Shown here piece after piece: positions 26,409-36,997 of a stretch of 64,000 nucleotides of DNA. The DNA comes from Shewanella morhuae (GTDB taxonomy: Bacteria > Pseudomonadota > Gammaproteobacteria > Enterobacterales > Shewanellaceae). The stretch is from the NCBI RefSeq assembly GCF_900156405.1, contig NZ_FTNN01000005.1, positions 168,785 to 232,784 of the forward strand. The letters are read 5' to 3'. A program made the position numbers and the translations under genes. The notes under the pieces are model-generated. The model was not told the origin of the DNA and searched no databases. It saw nothing but the letters and a program-made list of their open reading frames with translations. Positions within the stretch are counted from its first letter, which is position 1. The number at the start of each line of letters is the position of its first letter.

Positions 26409-26434
26409 CCTAAGTAAAAGTCGCAAATGAAAAT

Positions 26435-26457
26435 GGGAGCTTTAGCTCCTGTTTTTA
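26435..26457 (+). terminator. Terminator after the DUF445 gene
   Basis: GGAGC-TTTA-GCTCC (26436-26449) followed by TGTTTTTATTT. Confidence 0.8.
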
Positions 26458-26497
26458 TTTACAACGTAGGCGTGAATATCAAATAACAAGGCTGTCT

Positions 26498-26848
26498 ATG
26501 AACCCTCACCACAGTATAAATTATTTAGAAATACCGAGTCGAGATATTGCGAGCTCGAAGGCCTTTTTTAACCACGTTTTTGGTTGGGATTATGTTGATT
26601 ATGGCCCTGAATATAGCTGCTTTGTGGATGCAGGTATCACTGGAGGATTCTATCAAGCTGATATCAATTTTACTCTGACGCGAGGTTGCCCATTGATTGT
26701 GATATATAGTCAAAATTTAGCATTAACTCTGGTATCTGTTGTTGAAGCTGGTGGCGCTATTACGGCTGATATATTTAACTTCCCTGGTGGGCGCCGATTC
26801 CATTTTACAGAACCCTGTGGCAATGAATATGCCGTCTGGTCAGAATAA
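26498..26848 (+). CDS. VOC (glyoxalase-like) family protein
   Basis: A 116-residue single VOC domain: NYLEIPSRDIASSKAFFNHVFGWDYVDYGPEYSCFVD at the N-terminus and GRRFHFTEPCGNEYAVWSE at the C-terminus, with His and Glu in the positions used for metal binding in the superfamily. No substrate can be inferred. The stop overlaps the start of the DUF1289 gene, suggesting coupled translation. Confidence 0.85.
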   Translation: MNPHHSINYLEIPSRDIASSKAFFNHVFGWDYVDYGPEYSCFVDAGITGGFYQADINFTLTRGCPLIVIYSQNLALTLVSVVEAGGAITADIFNFPGGRRFHFTEPCGNEYAVWSE

Positions 26849-27038
26849 TTCTCACGTAATTCCTTGTATTCGTAATTGTTGTTTAGATCAGCAAGATATT
26901 TGCTTAGGTTGTTTTAGGCATCTCGACGAGATTTTAGCATGGCGTGTAATGTCAGAAGCGGAACAACAAGCGTGTTATGCCAAAATGAGACAGCGTAAAT
27001 GTGCTCACCTGGCTAAATTAAGCGGCGGGGCTGTGTAG
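26823..27038 (+). CDS. DUF1289 cysteine-rich small protein
   Basis: A 71-residue protein starting at ATG 26823 (or ATG 26829), inside the end of the VOC gene. The Cys-rich N-terminal motif PCIRNCCLDQQDICLGCFRHLDEILAW is the DUF1289 signature and could bind a metal or Fe-S cluster. A second pair lies in CYAKMRQRKCAHL. Function unknown. Confidence 0.82.
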   Translation: MNMPSGQNNSHVIPCIRNCCLDQQDICLGCFRHLDEILAWRVMSEAEQQACYAKMRQRKCAHLAKLSGGAV

Positions 27039-27229
27039 CGATAATGATTGATTCTGTCGTTGTTGAGTAAGCAAAGAGTAAAAAGACTTGAGGCCATTAA
27101 TCATTTTCAGAATGCAGTTTAGTCGTGCTTATGACCTTAATCCTAACGATCTTTGATCGACCCACATCAATAAATTTACCCACATTGATATCAAATTTTA
27201 AACACAAGTGTGAATATCTCAGTTGATAA

Positions 27230-27269
27230 ATCAATGGTGAAATACGCATTAACGTATGTCACCATTGAT
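27230..27269. terminator. Long bidirectional hairpin between DUF1289 and cdd
   Basis: ATCAATGGTGA (27230-27240) pairs exactly with TCACCATTGAT (27259-27269). After an A-G mismatch, ATACG/CGTAT extends the stem by 5 bp around a 6-nt loop. It lies between convergent genes, 16 bp from the cdd stop, so it is probably a shared terminator; the plus strand continues ATTTTG. Confidence 0.7.
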
Positions 27270-27284
27270 ATTTTGAAACACTGT

Positions 27285-28175
27285 TTATACTGGTTCTATC
27301 ACTATGTGCTCAAGTTCGATAGCCGCAACGGTATGCAGTGCATCCATCGTCGCGCCTACTAGACTAATTTTTCCTTGAGACGACTCAATTAATACAGCAC
27401 GACTGATATCACTAAACTCACGGTTATGGCGAGTTAGATTCGATAATGCCATCTGCATGGGGAGCATAGAAGGATTAAACGCTGCGTTCTCGGCGTAGCG
27501 ACCACAATAGGTTGCGCCATCGTGGGTTTCTAATACCACGGCAGCAAAACTTTGAGTGTAAGGCGCATAGCTTAAACCTGCATGTTCTAAGCCTTCGATG
27601 ATCATAGGATCGGCACTATCTAACGCAAATTCAGTGTATTGCTTAGCCATTAAGGGGGAGGTGACATTTAAGTCTTTAGACCCAAAAGCATAGGGTAAAT
27701 AATACGCGAGAGGATGACTTTCCTGTGCTGGTAGATGAATACAAATCTTGCTACCTTCCACCAATTCATTCATGAATTGACGGCAATGGCCACAAGGGCT
27801 GGCATTGACTATGATATCAACGATTTGGCTTTCACCGCTTAGCCAAGCATGGCTAATAGCACTTTGTTCCGCATGGACTGAGTGAAATAATGCTTCACCG
27901 GGCAATTCTATATTCGCGCCCATGTAAATATCACCACTTTTGCCTTTGGCAATCGCGCCAACATAAAACTCACTGATAGGCGGTTTAGCCAGCGCTGCGG
28001 CTATTGGCAGTAATGCTAATAACACTTCAGCTTCACTCATTTTACTTGCACTTGTTAGCGTAGCAAGTTGTTGTGCATTGAGGTGCCCCGCAAAGTGTTG
28101 GTTTAACATGGGAATGAGTGCATCTGCTAACGGCGTTGGCAGTAGGGTTATGCTGTGATTGAATCTATCTTGCAT
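27285..28175 (-). CDS. cdd: Cytidine deaminase, dimeric type
   Basis: Deaminates cytidine and deoxycytidine to uridine forms for pyrimidine salvage. The 296-residue length is that of the E. coli-type enzyme with a catalytic N-terminal domain and a degenerate C-terminal copy. Zinc ligands are H101, C128 and C131, and E103 is the proton shuttle (HAEQ, PCGHC). A 13-bp inverted repeat lies 57-86 bp before the start. Confidence 0.96.
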   Translation of the reverse strand: MQDRFNHSITLLPTPLADALIPMLNQHFAGHLNAQQLATLTSASKMSEAEVLLALLPIAAALAKPPISEFYVGAIAKGKSGDIYMGANIELPGEALFHSVHAEQSAISHAWLSGESQIVDIIVNASPCGHCRQFMNELVEGSKICIHLPAQESHPLAYYLPYAFGSKDLNVTSPLMAKQYTEFALDSADPMIIEGLEHAGLSYAPYTQSFAAVVLETHDGATYCGRYAENAAFNPSMLPMQMALSNLTRHNREFSDISRAVLIESSQGKISLVGATMDALHTVAAIELEHIVIEPV

Positions 28176-28231
28176 TTCCCGATTCCTTATTTGTTAAGTT
28201 CATGAAAGAACATTCTAGTAATTTTGTTACA

Positions 28232-28261
28232 GTATAAATGCGAGTTAGCTCGCGTTTATAC
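28232..28261. promoter_or_regulatory. 13-bp inverted repeat upstream of cdd
   Basis: GTATAAATGCGAG (28232-28244) and CTCGCGTTTATAC (28249-28261) pair over 13 bp with one G-T and a 4-nt TTAG loop. No T run follows on the minus strand, and it lies before cdd and after sbcB. It may be an operator for a dimeric regulator or a leader hairpin. Confidence 0.5.
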
Positions 28262-28396
28262 GCTGTGAACATTAATGTATTGATTGTTATTAATCTATAC
28301 TGAGTCTGTTTAAATATATTGCCAGTATATGGCTGAGTCTAAAGCTTTGTTTAAAGCTTTTAAATACAAGAGATAAGATTATGACCTTACAAAAAT

Positions 28397-29809
28397 TTAA
28401 AGCTCGCGCAAATAATGACAAAGCGCGGTAAGTAATTTTTGTTTATTCTCATCTGCTTGCGTATCTTGTAGTAAGTTTTCTAATTTAAGTACATAGTCTT
28501 GATCGGCTAAACGACTTTGACAGAATTCACGCCAGCGCAGTGACTCTTCATAATCAAGTAACTCTGGGTAGTTTCTGGCACGATAACGGAACAACATTTC
28601 AGGAATGCGTGGATCATCAAATTGCAAATCTAACGCAGCTAAATTTTGCGGTAGGGTATGACGGATGATTTCCATTTTCGCTTTATCCGCTTGACTAAAA
28701 AAACCACCAGAATACAACATTAAGTCGGGATCTGTCGTGGCTCTACTCTCATCGCGCTCAAACAATAGTGCTAATTTCTCGCGCAGTTCGGGGTGTTGTT
28801 TCAAGCTTTTATATTGTGCTCTGGCAAATTCTTTATCTATACCTAAACGAGCGGCATGTTCATCGCTGAGAATTTTTGCTGAGGTGATAAATGGGCATTT
28901 ATTTAAATGAATTTGTTTGACAGGGATAGGCAATTCATCTTCGGCCAGATCGGCTCTTGACGTATACATGCGCGTTTTAATTTGCTCAATATCGAGCTCA
29001 AATAGCGGCGTTAAATCCATCGCTAAATTAACGCAAATAACGGCATTTTTATTGGTTGGATGGTGCGCTACAGGTGAAATCAAGGTGGTACAACCATTAC
29101 GTGCACTAATTTTTGAACTGACGTGAACAAGTGGCTGCATATTAAGTACATCGATTTGATCGCTAACCGCTTGTTTGCGACGCAAATCAAAATAGTACTG
29201 ATATAACTTAGGTTGTTTTTCGCGAATAAGCTTAGCCATTGCAATCGTCGCATATACATCTGACATTGCATCATGGGCTTTCTCGTGGCTTAAACCATTC
29301 GCTTGAGTCAGGTGCTCTAGCTTAAAGCTAGGCGAGCCATCTTCTTTTGTCGGCCAATTGATTCCTTCAGGTCTAAAGGCGTAACAAGCGCGAACTAAAT
29401 CGATGATATCCCAGCGGGAGTTTCCATTTTGCCATTCGCGAGCATAGGGATCGATAAAGTTGCGATAAAAGCCATAACGGGTCACCTCATCGTCAAAACG
29501 CAGTGAGTTATAACCGGCAACGCAGGTGTTGGGTTGGCTAAATAAGACCTGAATACGTCCCATAAACTCAGTTTCAGGGATGCCTTTTAAATTAGCTAAC
29601 TGCGGTGTGATCCCTGTGATCAATATCGCTTCCGGCGACGGCAGATAATCAGTGGCCTGTTTGCAATAAAACGTCTCAGGTTCGCCGATAATATTGAGAT
29701 CTAAATCCGTGCGAATACCAGCAAATTGCGAGGGTCTGTCTTTTGCAGGGTTTGCACCAAATGTTTCGTAGTCGTGCCAGAATATACTTGGCTGGGAATG
29801 ATTAGACAT
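28397..29809 (-). CDS. sbcB: Exodeoxyribonuclease I
   Basis: A 470-residue single-strand 3'-5' DNA exonuclease for mismatch repair and recombination. The DEDD motif begins at D13-x-E15 (WHDYETFGANP), followed by NSLRFDDEVTRYGFYRNFIDPYA and HDAMSDVYATI. The SH3-like and C-terminal helical regions of ExoI follow (ELREKLALLF, FRYRARNYPELL). Length agrees with E. coli (475). Confidence 0.96.
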   Translation of the reverse strand: MSNHSQPSIFWHDYETFGANPAKDRPSQFAGIRTDLDLNIIGEPETFYCKQATDYLPSPEAILITGITPQLANLKGIPETEFMGRIQVLFSQPNTCVAGYNSLRFDDEVTRYGFYRNFIDPYAREWQNGNSRWDIIDLVRACYAFRPEGINWPTKEDGSPSFKLEHLTQANGLSHEKAHDAMSDVYATIAMAKLIREKQPKLYQYYFDLRRKQAVSDQIDVLNMQPLVHVSSKISARNGCTTLISPVAHHPTNKNAVICVNLAMDLTPLFELDIEQIKTRMYTSRADLAEDELPIPVKQIHLNKCPFITSAKILSDEHAARLGIDKEFARAQYKSLKQHPELREKLALLFERDESRATTDPDLMLYSGGFFSQADKAKMEIIRHTLPQNLAALDLQFDDPRIPEMLFRYRARNYPELLDYEESLRWREFCQSRLADQDYVLKLENLLQDTQADENKQKLLTALCHYLREL

Positions 29810-29987
29810 AAATTAGATTCAAATGACAGTTTGTTGAATAGTCACATCTTAACACCTAAACACTCGGAATGAACATTTACGGCATGGTTAAAACTAAGTC
29901 ATTAACTTAGGAATATAATGGTTTACTAGGTGATTTTAATAGAGATTAGACGGTACAATTGCACTTAAATAGGGGGAAGAGTGTCTC

Positions 29988-30815
29988 ATGTATCATCATT
30001 TTCTAAATGAACCCATAGTGCTTGATGTCGAAAAAACATCGATACTCACGTTGCGATTACCCGACGACATTAGTGATTTTATGGTATTACAGGCGATAAG
30101 TGCGCCATTGCTAGAGATCATCGTTATAGCGAATGCCGATGCGCTGAAAAATATTACAGTTCGCTTTCAACCGTTTATGGGCTTAACGGTCGAATCGCTA
30201 TCAAAAAGTTCTCAGGCTTTTAATGCACCAGTCACTCGTTGTATTGGCCAAGGTTTTCGGCTTTATACGCGTATGGGAACAGCAGCAAAATTTTGCGCGG
30301 CAGAATTGAGGCGAGGAGTTTCTTTTTCCTTAGATATGGCTAACTGCCAAAACTTGGATAATTGCTTAACTTTTGCCTTACAAGCTGATTCCAAATTTGA
30401 ATTAGTCCCTTTAGAAACTGATTTACGTGTTTTACATGAGCCAAAAGTATTATTGGTCGCTAAAGCCCTGCTAGCAAGACAATACGACTATGCAACATCA
30501 TCCGAATCGATTGCCATTGACATGGCAGAAATCGAGCAGGTTAGGTTAGAATTACAAAAGTTTGTACGTGGCGACTTGGGTCAGTGTCACGCCGGCCTTG
30601 CCGATGAAGCATTAAGGCTTACCCCATTATTAATGCAGAAACAGCAGTGGTTATTTAGAACTTATACCCATATGTTTGAACGTCCCAATTATAATCGCTC
30701 GGCTAATGATACGGATAACACAGATAAATTATTACGAAAACTAGAGTGTTATGAGTTACTAGCACCACCTGAACTGGTTCAGATGGTTGGCCGATTAATG
30801 GAAGACGACACTTAA
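29988..30815 (+). CDS. Unrecognised 275-residue protein
   Basis: I do not recognise this protein. It has no signal peptide or membrane helix and is a mix of strand-rich N-terminal (about 1-110; TSILTLRLPDDISDFMVLQAIS) and helical C-terminal parts (155-275; EIEQVRLELQKFV, LLRKLECYELLAPPELVQMVGRLM). Four Cys are scattered (TRCIG, KFCAAE, ANCQN, NCLTF). A TATAAT at 29914-29919 could be its -10. It is 40 bp upstream of rlmA on the same strand, so they may be co-transcribed. Codon use looks like its neighbours. Confidence 0.7.
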   Translation: MYHHFLNEPIVLDVEKTSILTLRLPDDISDFMVLQAISAPLLEIIVIANADALKNITVRFQPFMGLTVESLSKSSQAFNAPVTRCIGQGFRLYTRMGTAAKFCAAELRRGVSFSLDMANCQNLDNCLTFALQADSKFELVPLETDLRVLHEPKVLLVAKALLARQYDYATSSESIAIDMAEIEQVRLELQKFVRGDLGQCHAGLADEALRLTPLLMQKQQWLFRTYTHMFERPNYNRSANDTDNTDKLLRKLECYELLAPPELVQMVGRLMEDDT

Positions 30816-30855
30816 ATGGTTGTTACTCCAATTTAGTAAACGATAAGAGTCCACT

Positions 30856-31671
30856 ATGCACTATTTATGTCCTCTGTGCGCCGCACCTCTGGCGTTAACA
30901 GAGCGAACTTGGGGTTGTTCACAGCAACACAAGTTTGATGTAGCCAAAGAGGGTTACGTCAACTTATTACCTGTACAGAAGAAAAATTCAAAAGATCCTG
31001 GCGATAACAAACAGATGATGTTTGCTCGGCGTGAGTTTTTAACCGCTGGTTACTATCAAGGCTTGAGTGATAGAGTTAATGAACTTGCACTTAAGTTTGC
31101 GCCTGAAGCAAAGCAAATACTCGATATAGGCTGTGGGGAAGGGTACTACAGTCAGCGTTTATTCGATGTGTTGAATCAGCATCATCAGTGTGAGTTACAA
31201 GGCATTGATATTTCTAAGTCAGCAATTAAGTATGCTGCGAAGCTTTATCCTCATCTACAGTTCTGCGTCGCAAGTGCTTATGAAATGCCTATTGCAGCTC
31301 AAAGTGTCGACTTGGCTATTCGTATTTATGCGCCTTCAAAGATTGAAGAACTACACAGGATTATGGCCAATGGCGGTGTGTTAATCACTGTTTCACCTGG
31401 CCCTTTGCACCATTTGGCATTAAAAAAACAGATTTATGCCGAGCCTAGACTGCATGCCGAGTCCACGACGCATATTTTAGGATTCGAATGTTTACATCAA
31501 GAACGTCTGCAATCCCAGCTCAAATTAATTCATAGAGAACATATTGCTCATTTCTTAGAAATGACTCCCTACGCTTGGAAGTTTACCGATGTTCAAAAAC
31601 AATTACTTGCCTCACAAGGGCTAAATTGTGAGCTGGATTTCCAAATTGAAGTGCATCGCATTTCAAGGTGA
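30856..31671 (+). CDS. rlmA: 23S rRNA (guanine(745)-N(1))-methyltransferase
   Basis: A 271-residue SAM-dependent enzyme that modifies G745 of 23S rRNA. The N-terminal zinc finger has ligands C5, C8, C21 and H25 (CPLCAAP, WGCSQQHKFDVAKEGYVNLLP). The SAM motif is LDIGCGEGYYSQ near residues 89-100. Length matches E. coli RlmA (269). Confidence 0.94.
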   Translation: MHYLCPLCAAPLALTERTWGCSQQHKFDVAKEGYVNLLPVQKKNSKDPGDNKQMMFARREFLTAGYYQGLSDRVNELALKFAPEAKQILDIGCGEGYYSQRLFDVLNQHHQCELQGIDISKSAIKYAAKLYPHLQFCVASAYEMPIAAQSVDLAIRIYAPSKIEELHRIMANGGVLITVSPGPLHHLALKKQIYAEPRLHAESTTHILGFECLHQERLQSQLKLIHREHIAHFLEMTPYAWKFTDVQKQLLASQGLNCELDFQIEVHRISR

Positions 31672-31977
31672 TAACATAGATTAAGCGATTGAAATAAAAT
31701 ATTTAAAGTGCTTTACTATACCTGTGAAACAGCATGGACTTAGTGTTCAGCTAGCCGGTTGCAAAATCATAAAGTAGACGTAGGCAAAATAAATAATCCA
31801 AAGTGTCGCAGTATGTTGACTTATCTTTAGAATGGTTTATAGTCTTGTTAGCTTGAAGGTTGGGCTTATATTTATGTGTTCAATACGACCAGTTCGTCCT
31901 GTAAACATAAGTAATACCGGCATTTTCCAGCTCCACCGCCGTTAAGGCTTTAATTTTTTATTTACAGGATTTATATT
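31672..31977 (+). promoter_or_regulatory. 306-bp leader region of the cold-shock gene
   Basis: No ORF is visible. The region is A/T-rich, ending in a T-rich stretch and CAGGA about 8 bp before the csp start. Cold-shock genes commonly carry a long structured 5' untranslated region; here the transcription start is not identifiable by eye. Confidence 0.4.
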
Positions 31978-32187
31978 ATGTCTCAAGTTACTGGTGTTGT
32001 TAAATGGTTCAACTCTGACAAAGGTTTCGGATTCATTGAGCAAGAATCTGGTCCAGATGTTTTCGTACATTTCCGTGCGATCAACTCTGACGGTTTCAAA
32101 ACTCTTGATGAAGGTCAGAAAGTGTCTTTCACTGTGACTCAAGGTCAAAAAGGTCCACAAGCTGAAAACGTAACTATCGTTGGTTAA
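31978..32187 (+). CDS. CspA-family cold-shock protein
   Basis: A 69-residue single cold-shock domain with RNP1 KGFGFIE and RNP2 VFVHF, which bind single-stranded RNA/DNA. The [15 protein letters not shown] opening is typical. Which Csp paralogue it is (cold-induced or constitutive) cannot be said from the sequence. Followed by a strong terminator. Confidence 0.95.
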   Translation: MSQVTGVVKWFNSDKGFGFIEQESGPDVFVHFRAINSDGFKTLDEGQKVSFTVTQGQKGPQAENVTIVG

Positions 32188-32227
32188 TGTTTCAGTGCTG
32201 TTAGCTTAGAGCTAAGAGCAATGGATC

Positions 32228-32260
32228 AAAGAGCTATGGTTAATTCCATGGCTCTTTTTA
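32228..32260 (+). terminator. Terminator after csp
   Basis: AAAGAGCTATGG (32228-32239) pairs with CCATGGCTCTTT (32246-32257) with one G-U; TTTATTTG continues the T tract. Confidence 0.9.
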
Positions 32261-32492
32261 TTTGTGTAAGGTTTAACGTTATCGATATTCGTCAAAGTAT
32301 TTAGCTCCTTATTTTTGAGTGAAAACTTTTAGCTCAATTATTTATTCATCATTCCATCTCTAAACTGTCACTAATCAGTAATAAAATAAAACATGCCTCT
32401 GCACCTGAATTAGTTTTGGCCTATTCTTATAGCCGAAATCAAACTCATACCAATCTGCATTATTTTTGCCCATATTATACCATTTATATTAA

Positions 32493-33363
32493 TTAACCGG
32501 TCAGTATTGCCCATTGTCTTGAGCACAATTTACTCACCCTTTCTTTATTCTTGATGAAGCTATTCCATGCGATGGAGCATTGCTCAACAATATCGTCATA
32601 ACCACTAAAACAGCGATTGGCCAACACATTTTGGCGTCGCCATTGCCAGACTTGCTCTATGGGGTTGAGTTCGGGTGAGTAAGGAGGCAGCTTGAGGACG
32701 GTCTGATTATCAACGTCGTCGGCTAACACTTGTTGATGCCAGCCAGCGCCGTCCATGATGATCAGGGCGTGGCGCCCAAATGTCGTTGCAGCAGAAATTA
32801 ACTTCAAATGTTGGTACATGTATTCGCTGTTAGCATACGGGGCAATAATCGCTTCTGTTTCGCCAGTTGCAGGACACACTGCGCCATATAAATACGCCGA
32901 TTCAAACTGTTGCTGCCTTACCGCGCGTGGACGTGTCCCTTTCTTGGCCCAAATACGGGTGGTAGTATTTTGTTGACCAAATCTGGCTTCATCTTGCAAC
33001 CAAACATCAATGCGATAGAGTGCAACATGGCCCGGGGTGTTACGGAATCGTTGCCATTAGGAAGTTTTTTAAAAGCTGCTTGCACAGCCTCCGATTGTTT
33101 CGGGTGGCGAGAGCGAGTGGTTATCCATGAAAAACCCAATTGATGTAGTAGACGGTAGATATTAGCTTGTTTGAATGTCGCCCAAAATTCAGGTTGAATA
33201 AAATGATGGAGATCCTCTGCCATCAGTCTACCCCCTTGCCTAGAGAGGTGTATAAGCGCTTTGAGACTAGCTTGCTGTGCTAAAGCTTGTCATTTAGACC
33301 TGACAGCCCTTGGGGAAGGTCAGTGGTAACCCGCTTATTAACACAGGTTCTACTGTTCTTCTA
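32493..33363 (-). pseudogene. Decayed IS630-family transposase
   Basis: Two overlapping pieces of a DDE transposase in different frames. The upstream piece (to about 33035) reads LMAEDLHHFIQPEFW then IYRLLHQLGFSW. The downstream piece reads VWLQDEARFGQQNTTTRIWAKKG, IIMDGAGWHQ and YSPELNPIEQVW, keeping all three catalytic acidic positions. A frameshift lies near the CCCGGGG run at 33031-33037. Further upstream GLSGLNDK (33286-33309) is in another frame with stops, and the N-terminal helix-turn-helix is mostly lost. No terminal inverted repeats could be delimited. The gap 32261-32492 before it holds ATACCA-type short repeats (around 32447 and 32478) and no gene. Confidence 0.85.
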
Positions 33364-33570
33364 CATACTGGCAATAGCGGCTTCTTAGTGAAGTGCTGTA
33401 ATATAATGCATACGTTTACGTGCGTCTGATTTCATTCAGGTTAGGATATTGGGCTTGTTCATACTTTGTAAGGTTACAAAGTGGCGACTAATTTGATTAC
33501 ACAATTAAGACTATTGGCATAATAAGTATTTCCGCAAGCAGTTAAGTTATGTTTAAAACAAACTAATAAA

Positions 33571-33599
33571 AATGCCGCTCACCTTAAGTGAGCGGCATT
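33571..33599 (-). terminator. rne terminator
   Basis: AATGCCGCTCAC (33571-33582) pairs with GTGAGCGGCATT (33588-33599). On the minus strand TTTTTATTAG follows. It lies 25 bp from the rne stop. The rest of the 33364-33570 stretch shows no gene. Confidence 0.92.
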
Positions 33600-33623
33600 T
33601 AGCTATCTATCGAACCAAAGTGA

Positions 33624-36600
33624 TTATGGACGAGTCATATCCGATTCTGCACCGTTCGCCAATTTGATTTTAGCGCTAGAAGTCTCTTCAGTCGTAGTAT
33701 TTTCATACTCGCGTCCCTTAGGTACTGCAACTTGCTCTCTCACTTCAACCACTGGTTTAGTCATGTCAGAGGACACCATAGAGCCAAAACGACTCGCAGC
33801 TTTTGGTTTGTTAGCAACAACATCAATCACAGGCTTTGTTGTTACAGTAGATGCAACTTGAGGCGCTAATTGAGGTTTTGCAATGGATGCGGGTTTGGCC
33901 GTCGGCGCTGAAGATGTTGCTTTAACTGCTTCTTTTGAAGCAACATTTGATTCCACCGTAGACTCTGTTTGAATCACCGGCTCAACTTGCTTATTTGACT
34001 CGGTAGCCATTACGGGGGCTTCGGTTACTGATGCAAAGTTAACGTTCGCTTCAACTGCTTTTGCTTGTGCATTGATTTCAGCAGATTTAGTTTCTACTGG
34101 TGACTTAGGTTCTGCTGCCTCAACTTCGCTCTTTTTAGTCGTTTCAACTAGAGTTTCAGTTTTTACTTCAGCAGGGATTTTAGCCATCGGTGCTGCAATT
34201 GTTTGAGTGTGCTCGATTTCGGTTGTTACGTTCTGTGTAATAGCGGCTTCTAACTGAGTAGGTACCGCTGCTACCGGTGCTTCAAGACGAACACTAGCGA
34301 CTTCTCGTGGGTACTCTTGGTCAACACCTAACTCGTCATTAGGAACAAACTGTGCTGGCGTTGATGTACCTTGGTCATCTTCATCACGACGACGGCGCTG
34401 ACCCGCTGCGCGAAGATGGCGTGGGCTACGACGGCTACGACGTTGACCTTCTCTTGGCTCTTGTTTTGACTGACTGTCAGCATTTTCATCATCAGTGCTT
34501 TCAATGTCGTTATCTTTCGATAGTACATCTACTGGCGCGGTGCTTTCTGTTATTTCTGTTGTTGTGACTTCCGCTTCGATAACACCTATGGTTGGTGCTT
34601 CTTTAGTGGTAGTTTCGGCAACATTATGCTCTAAAACTTCGTTGTCTAAAGCTTCACTTTCTATCGAGTCTTGAGCCAGTGATGCATCTTTACGAGGCTG
34701 GCGACGTGTTCTTGGTGTTCTCGTTTCTGCCGTTGTTTCAGTGATTACCGCAGTTTTCACTTCGATAGTGACAGCGGCAGCATTTACAGCTGCAATCTCT
34801 GTCAATACTTCAACAACTTCTTCAGGAGAAATAGGTATCGCATTATCTGGCGTATTATGACCATTATCGATACGTACTTTACGGCGCATATTACGACGTT
34901 GACGACGCTCACGAGCAACTTCTTGCTTCGGAGTATCGGTGTCAGTATCAATATCCGCAATAACGTCTTTTGGTGCTTGAACTCGTGGCTTAGATTCCGC
35001 TTTTATCGGACGTTTTGTCGCTTCGTCTTTATCTTGAGTAGGGCGTTCTTGTGACGTTGCTATCGCATCCGCAGGTTTTCTTGGATTACGACTACGTGGT
35101 TCGCGAGTGCCTTCTTTTGTCTTGTCTGCATCTTGGGCGCTACGTGGGCGTCGAGTGTCATTACGACGATTACGACGGTTTGCGTTAGCTGCGCTGCTAT
35201 CAGCAGTTTTAGTTTCAGGCGCTTTTACTGGCTCAGCTTTTTCGCTTGGTGCCAACATCGCACTTATCGCACTCACTAGCTTACTGAAAAAACCAGGCTG
35301 TGATGGTTGTTCTTTTACCGTTGGCGATGGTGCTTGTTCCACTTTTTGTGGTGCGGCATAACCTTTTAAAGCTGGCGCAGCTGCGGTTGTACGCTCCAAT
35401 TTGCGGGGCTCATACAACTTAGCTTCTGGCTGCTCAATGCGCTTGTAGCTTGATTCGCTGATTTCATCATCACTACGATGGCGAATAACACGATAATCAG
35501 GTGTCATCATGTGTGCATCTGGGATGATATATACTTCAACATTATGACGTTGTTCTGTAATTCGGATAGCTTTACGTTTCTCGTTTAACAAGAACGCTGC
35601 TACATCGACAGGCACAACGGCTTCAATTTGTGATGTATTTTCTTTGATTGCTTCTTCTTCCATCAAACGAAGAATCGACAAGGCTAATGATTCAGTACTA
35701 CGAATAGTGCCTTGGCCATGGCAGCGTGGGCAAATATGTGCAGCTGATTCTTCTAAAGATGGGCGTAAACGCTGGCGTGACATTTCCATCAAACCAAAGC
35801 GTGAAATACGGCCTAATTGCACACGAGCACGATCATGATGCACCGCATCACGTAAGCGATTTTCAACTTCGCGTTGATGGCGTACCGGTGTCATGTCGAT
35901 GAAGTCGATAACGACTAAACCGCCCAAATCGCGTAAACGTAATTGGCGGGCAATTTCATCAGCAGCTTCAAGGTTAGTATTTAGCGCCGTCTCTTCAATA
36001 TCTCCACCTTTAGTCGCTCTGGCAGAGTTGATATCGATTGAGGTTAAGGCTTCTGTTGGGTCAATTACGATTGATCCGCCAGAAGGTAGACGCACTTCAC
36101 GTTGGAAGGCCGATTCAATTTGTGATTCGATTTGGAAGTGTGTAAATAATGGCACTTCAGCTTCGTAAAGTTTTACACGCTCAACGAAATCAGGACGAAC
36201 TAAAGCAATATGTTGCTTAGCTTCTTCGAAAATACGTGGATGGTCGATGAGAATTTCGCCGACATCACGGCGTAAATAGTCACGAATAGCGCGAACAATG
36301 ACGTTACTTTCTTGGTGAATTAAGAAAGGGGCGCCTTTTACTTGTGCAGCTTCAGTGATCGCAGTCCAGTGGTGCTGTAGAACTTTTAAGTCCCACTTTA
36401 ATTCTGCAGATTCTTTGCCTACACCAGCAGTGCGGACAATAAGACCCATGCCGGCAGGTACTTCTAAATCGGCCAGTGCTTCTTTTAACTCAGTACGCTC
36501 ATCACCTTCAATACGACGAGAAATCCCGCCAGCACGTGGGTTGTTTGGCATTAACACTAAATAAGAGCCCGCTAAGCTGATAAAGGTAGTTAATGCTGCA

Positions 36601-36938
36601 CCTTTATTGCCACGTTCTTCTTTATCAATTTGAACAATAACTTCTTGTCCTTCACTGACCACTTCTTTGATATTTGGGCGACCTTGGAAAGAATATCCTT
36701 TAGGAAAATATTCTCTGGCAATTTCTTTTAGCGGCAAAAAGCCATGACGATCGGCGCCATAGTCAACGAATGCGGCTTCTAGAGAGGGTTCTACGCGGGT
36801 AATTTTACCTTTGTAAATATTTGATTTTTTTTGCTCGTGACCTGGACTTTCAATATCTAGATCATACAGTTGTTGCCCATCAACAAGGGCAACACGCAAC
36901 TCTTCTGATTGAGTCGCATTGATTAACATACGTTTCAT
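33624..36938 (-). CDS. rne: Ribonuclease E
   Basis: A 1104-residue endoribonuclease and degradosome scaffold. The start is set at the ATG at 36938, giving [22 protein letters not shown] as in E. coli; the longer reading adds 26 unconserved residues. The S1 domain (about 35-120) precedes the catalytic region ([32 protein letters not shown]) and zinc-link CPRCHGQG. After residue ~510 the protein is low-complexity: Arg-rich blocks ([44 protein letters not shown]) likely bind RNA, alternating with acidic Thr/Glu/Val-rich linkers. The C-terminus has SSDMTKP and ESDMTRP, a repeated short motif. Confidence 0.97.
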   Translation of the reverse strand: MKRMLINATQSEELRVALVDGQQLYDLDIESPGHEQKKSNIYKGKITRVEPSLEAAFVDYGADRHGFLPLKEIAREYFPKGYSFQGRPNIKEVVSEGQEVIVQIDKEERGNKGAALTTFISLAGSYLVLMPNNPRAGGISRRIEGDERTELKEALADLEVPAGMGLIVRTAGVGKESAELKWDLKVLQHHWTAITEAAQVKGAPFLIHQESNVIVRAIRDYLRRDVGEILIDHPRIFEEAKQHIALVRPDFVERVKLYEAEVPLFTHFQIESQIESAFQREVRLPSGGSIVIDPTEALTSIDINSARATKGGDIEETALNTNLEAADEIARQLRLRDLGGLVVIDFIDMTPVRHQREVENRLRDAVHHDRARVQLGRISRFGLMEMSRQRLRPSLEESAAHICPRCHGQGTIRSTESLALSILRLMEEEAIKENTSQIEAVVPVDVAAFLLNEKRKAIRITEQRHNVEVYIIPDAHMMTPDYRVIRHRSDDEISESSYKRIEQPEAKLYEPRKLERTTAAAPALKGYAAPQKVEQAPSPTVKEQPSQPGFFSKLVSAISAMLAPSEKAEPVKAPETKTADSSAANANRRNRRNDTRRPRSAQDADKTKEGTREPRSRNPRKPADAIATSQERPTQDKDEATKRPIKAESKPRVQAPKDVIADIDTDTDTPKQEVARERRQRRNMRRKVRIDNGHNTPDNAIPISPEEVVEVLTEIAAVNAAAVTIEVKTAVITETTAETRTPRTRRQPRKDASLAQDSIESEALDNEVLEHNVAETTTKEAPTIGVIEAEVTTTEITESTAPVDVLSKDNDIESTDDENADSQSKQEPREGQRRSRRSPRHLRAAGQRRRRDEDDQGTSTPAQFVPNDELGVDQEYPREVASVRLEAPVAAVPTQLEAAITQNVTTEIEHTQTIAAPMAKIPAEVKTETLVETTKKSEVEAAEPKSPVETKSAEINAQAKAVEANVNFASVTEAPVMATESNKQVEPVIQTESTVESNVASKEAVKATSSAPTAKPASIAKPQLAPQVASTVTTKPVIDVVANKPKAASRFGSMVSSDMTKPVVEVREQVAVPKGREYENTTTEETSSAKIKLANGAESDMTRP

Positions 36939-36997
36939 GATGACGTCATTCTTCTTTAAATAGAGGTCATCAAACATCGCGTTTCGCTGCATTACGG

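Noticed and set aside
33031-33037. Programmed frameshift in the IS630 transposase
   Set aside because: The element has a further frame break and stop codons upstream, so decay explains it better than programmed shifting.
34352-35361. Several plus-strand frames opposite rne
   Set aside because: They are shadows of the low-complexity RNase E C-terminal coding sequence.
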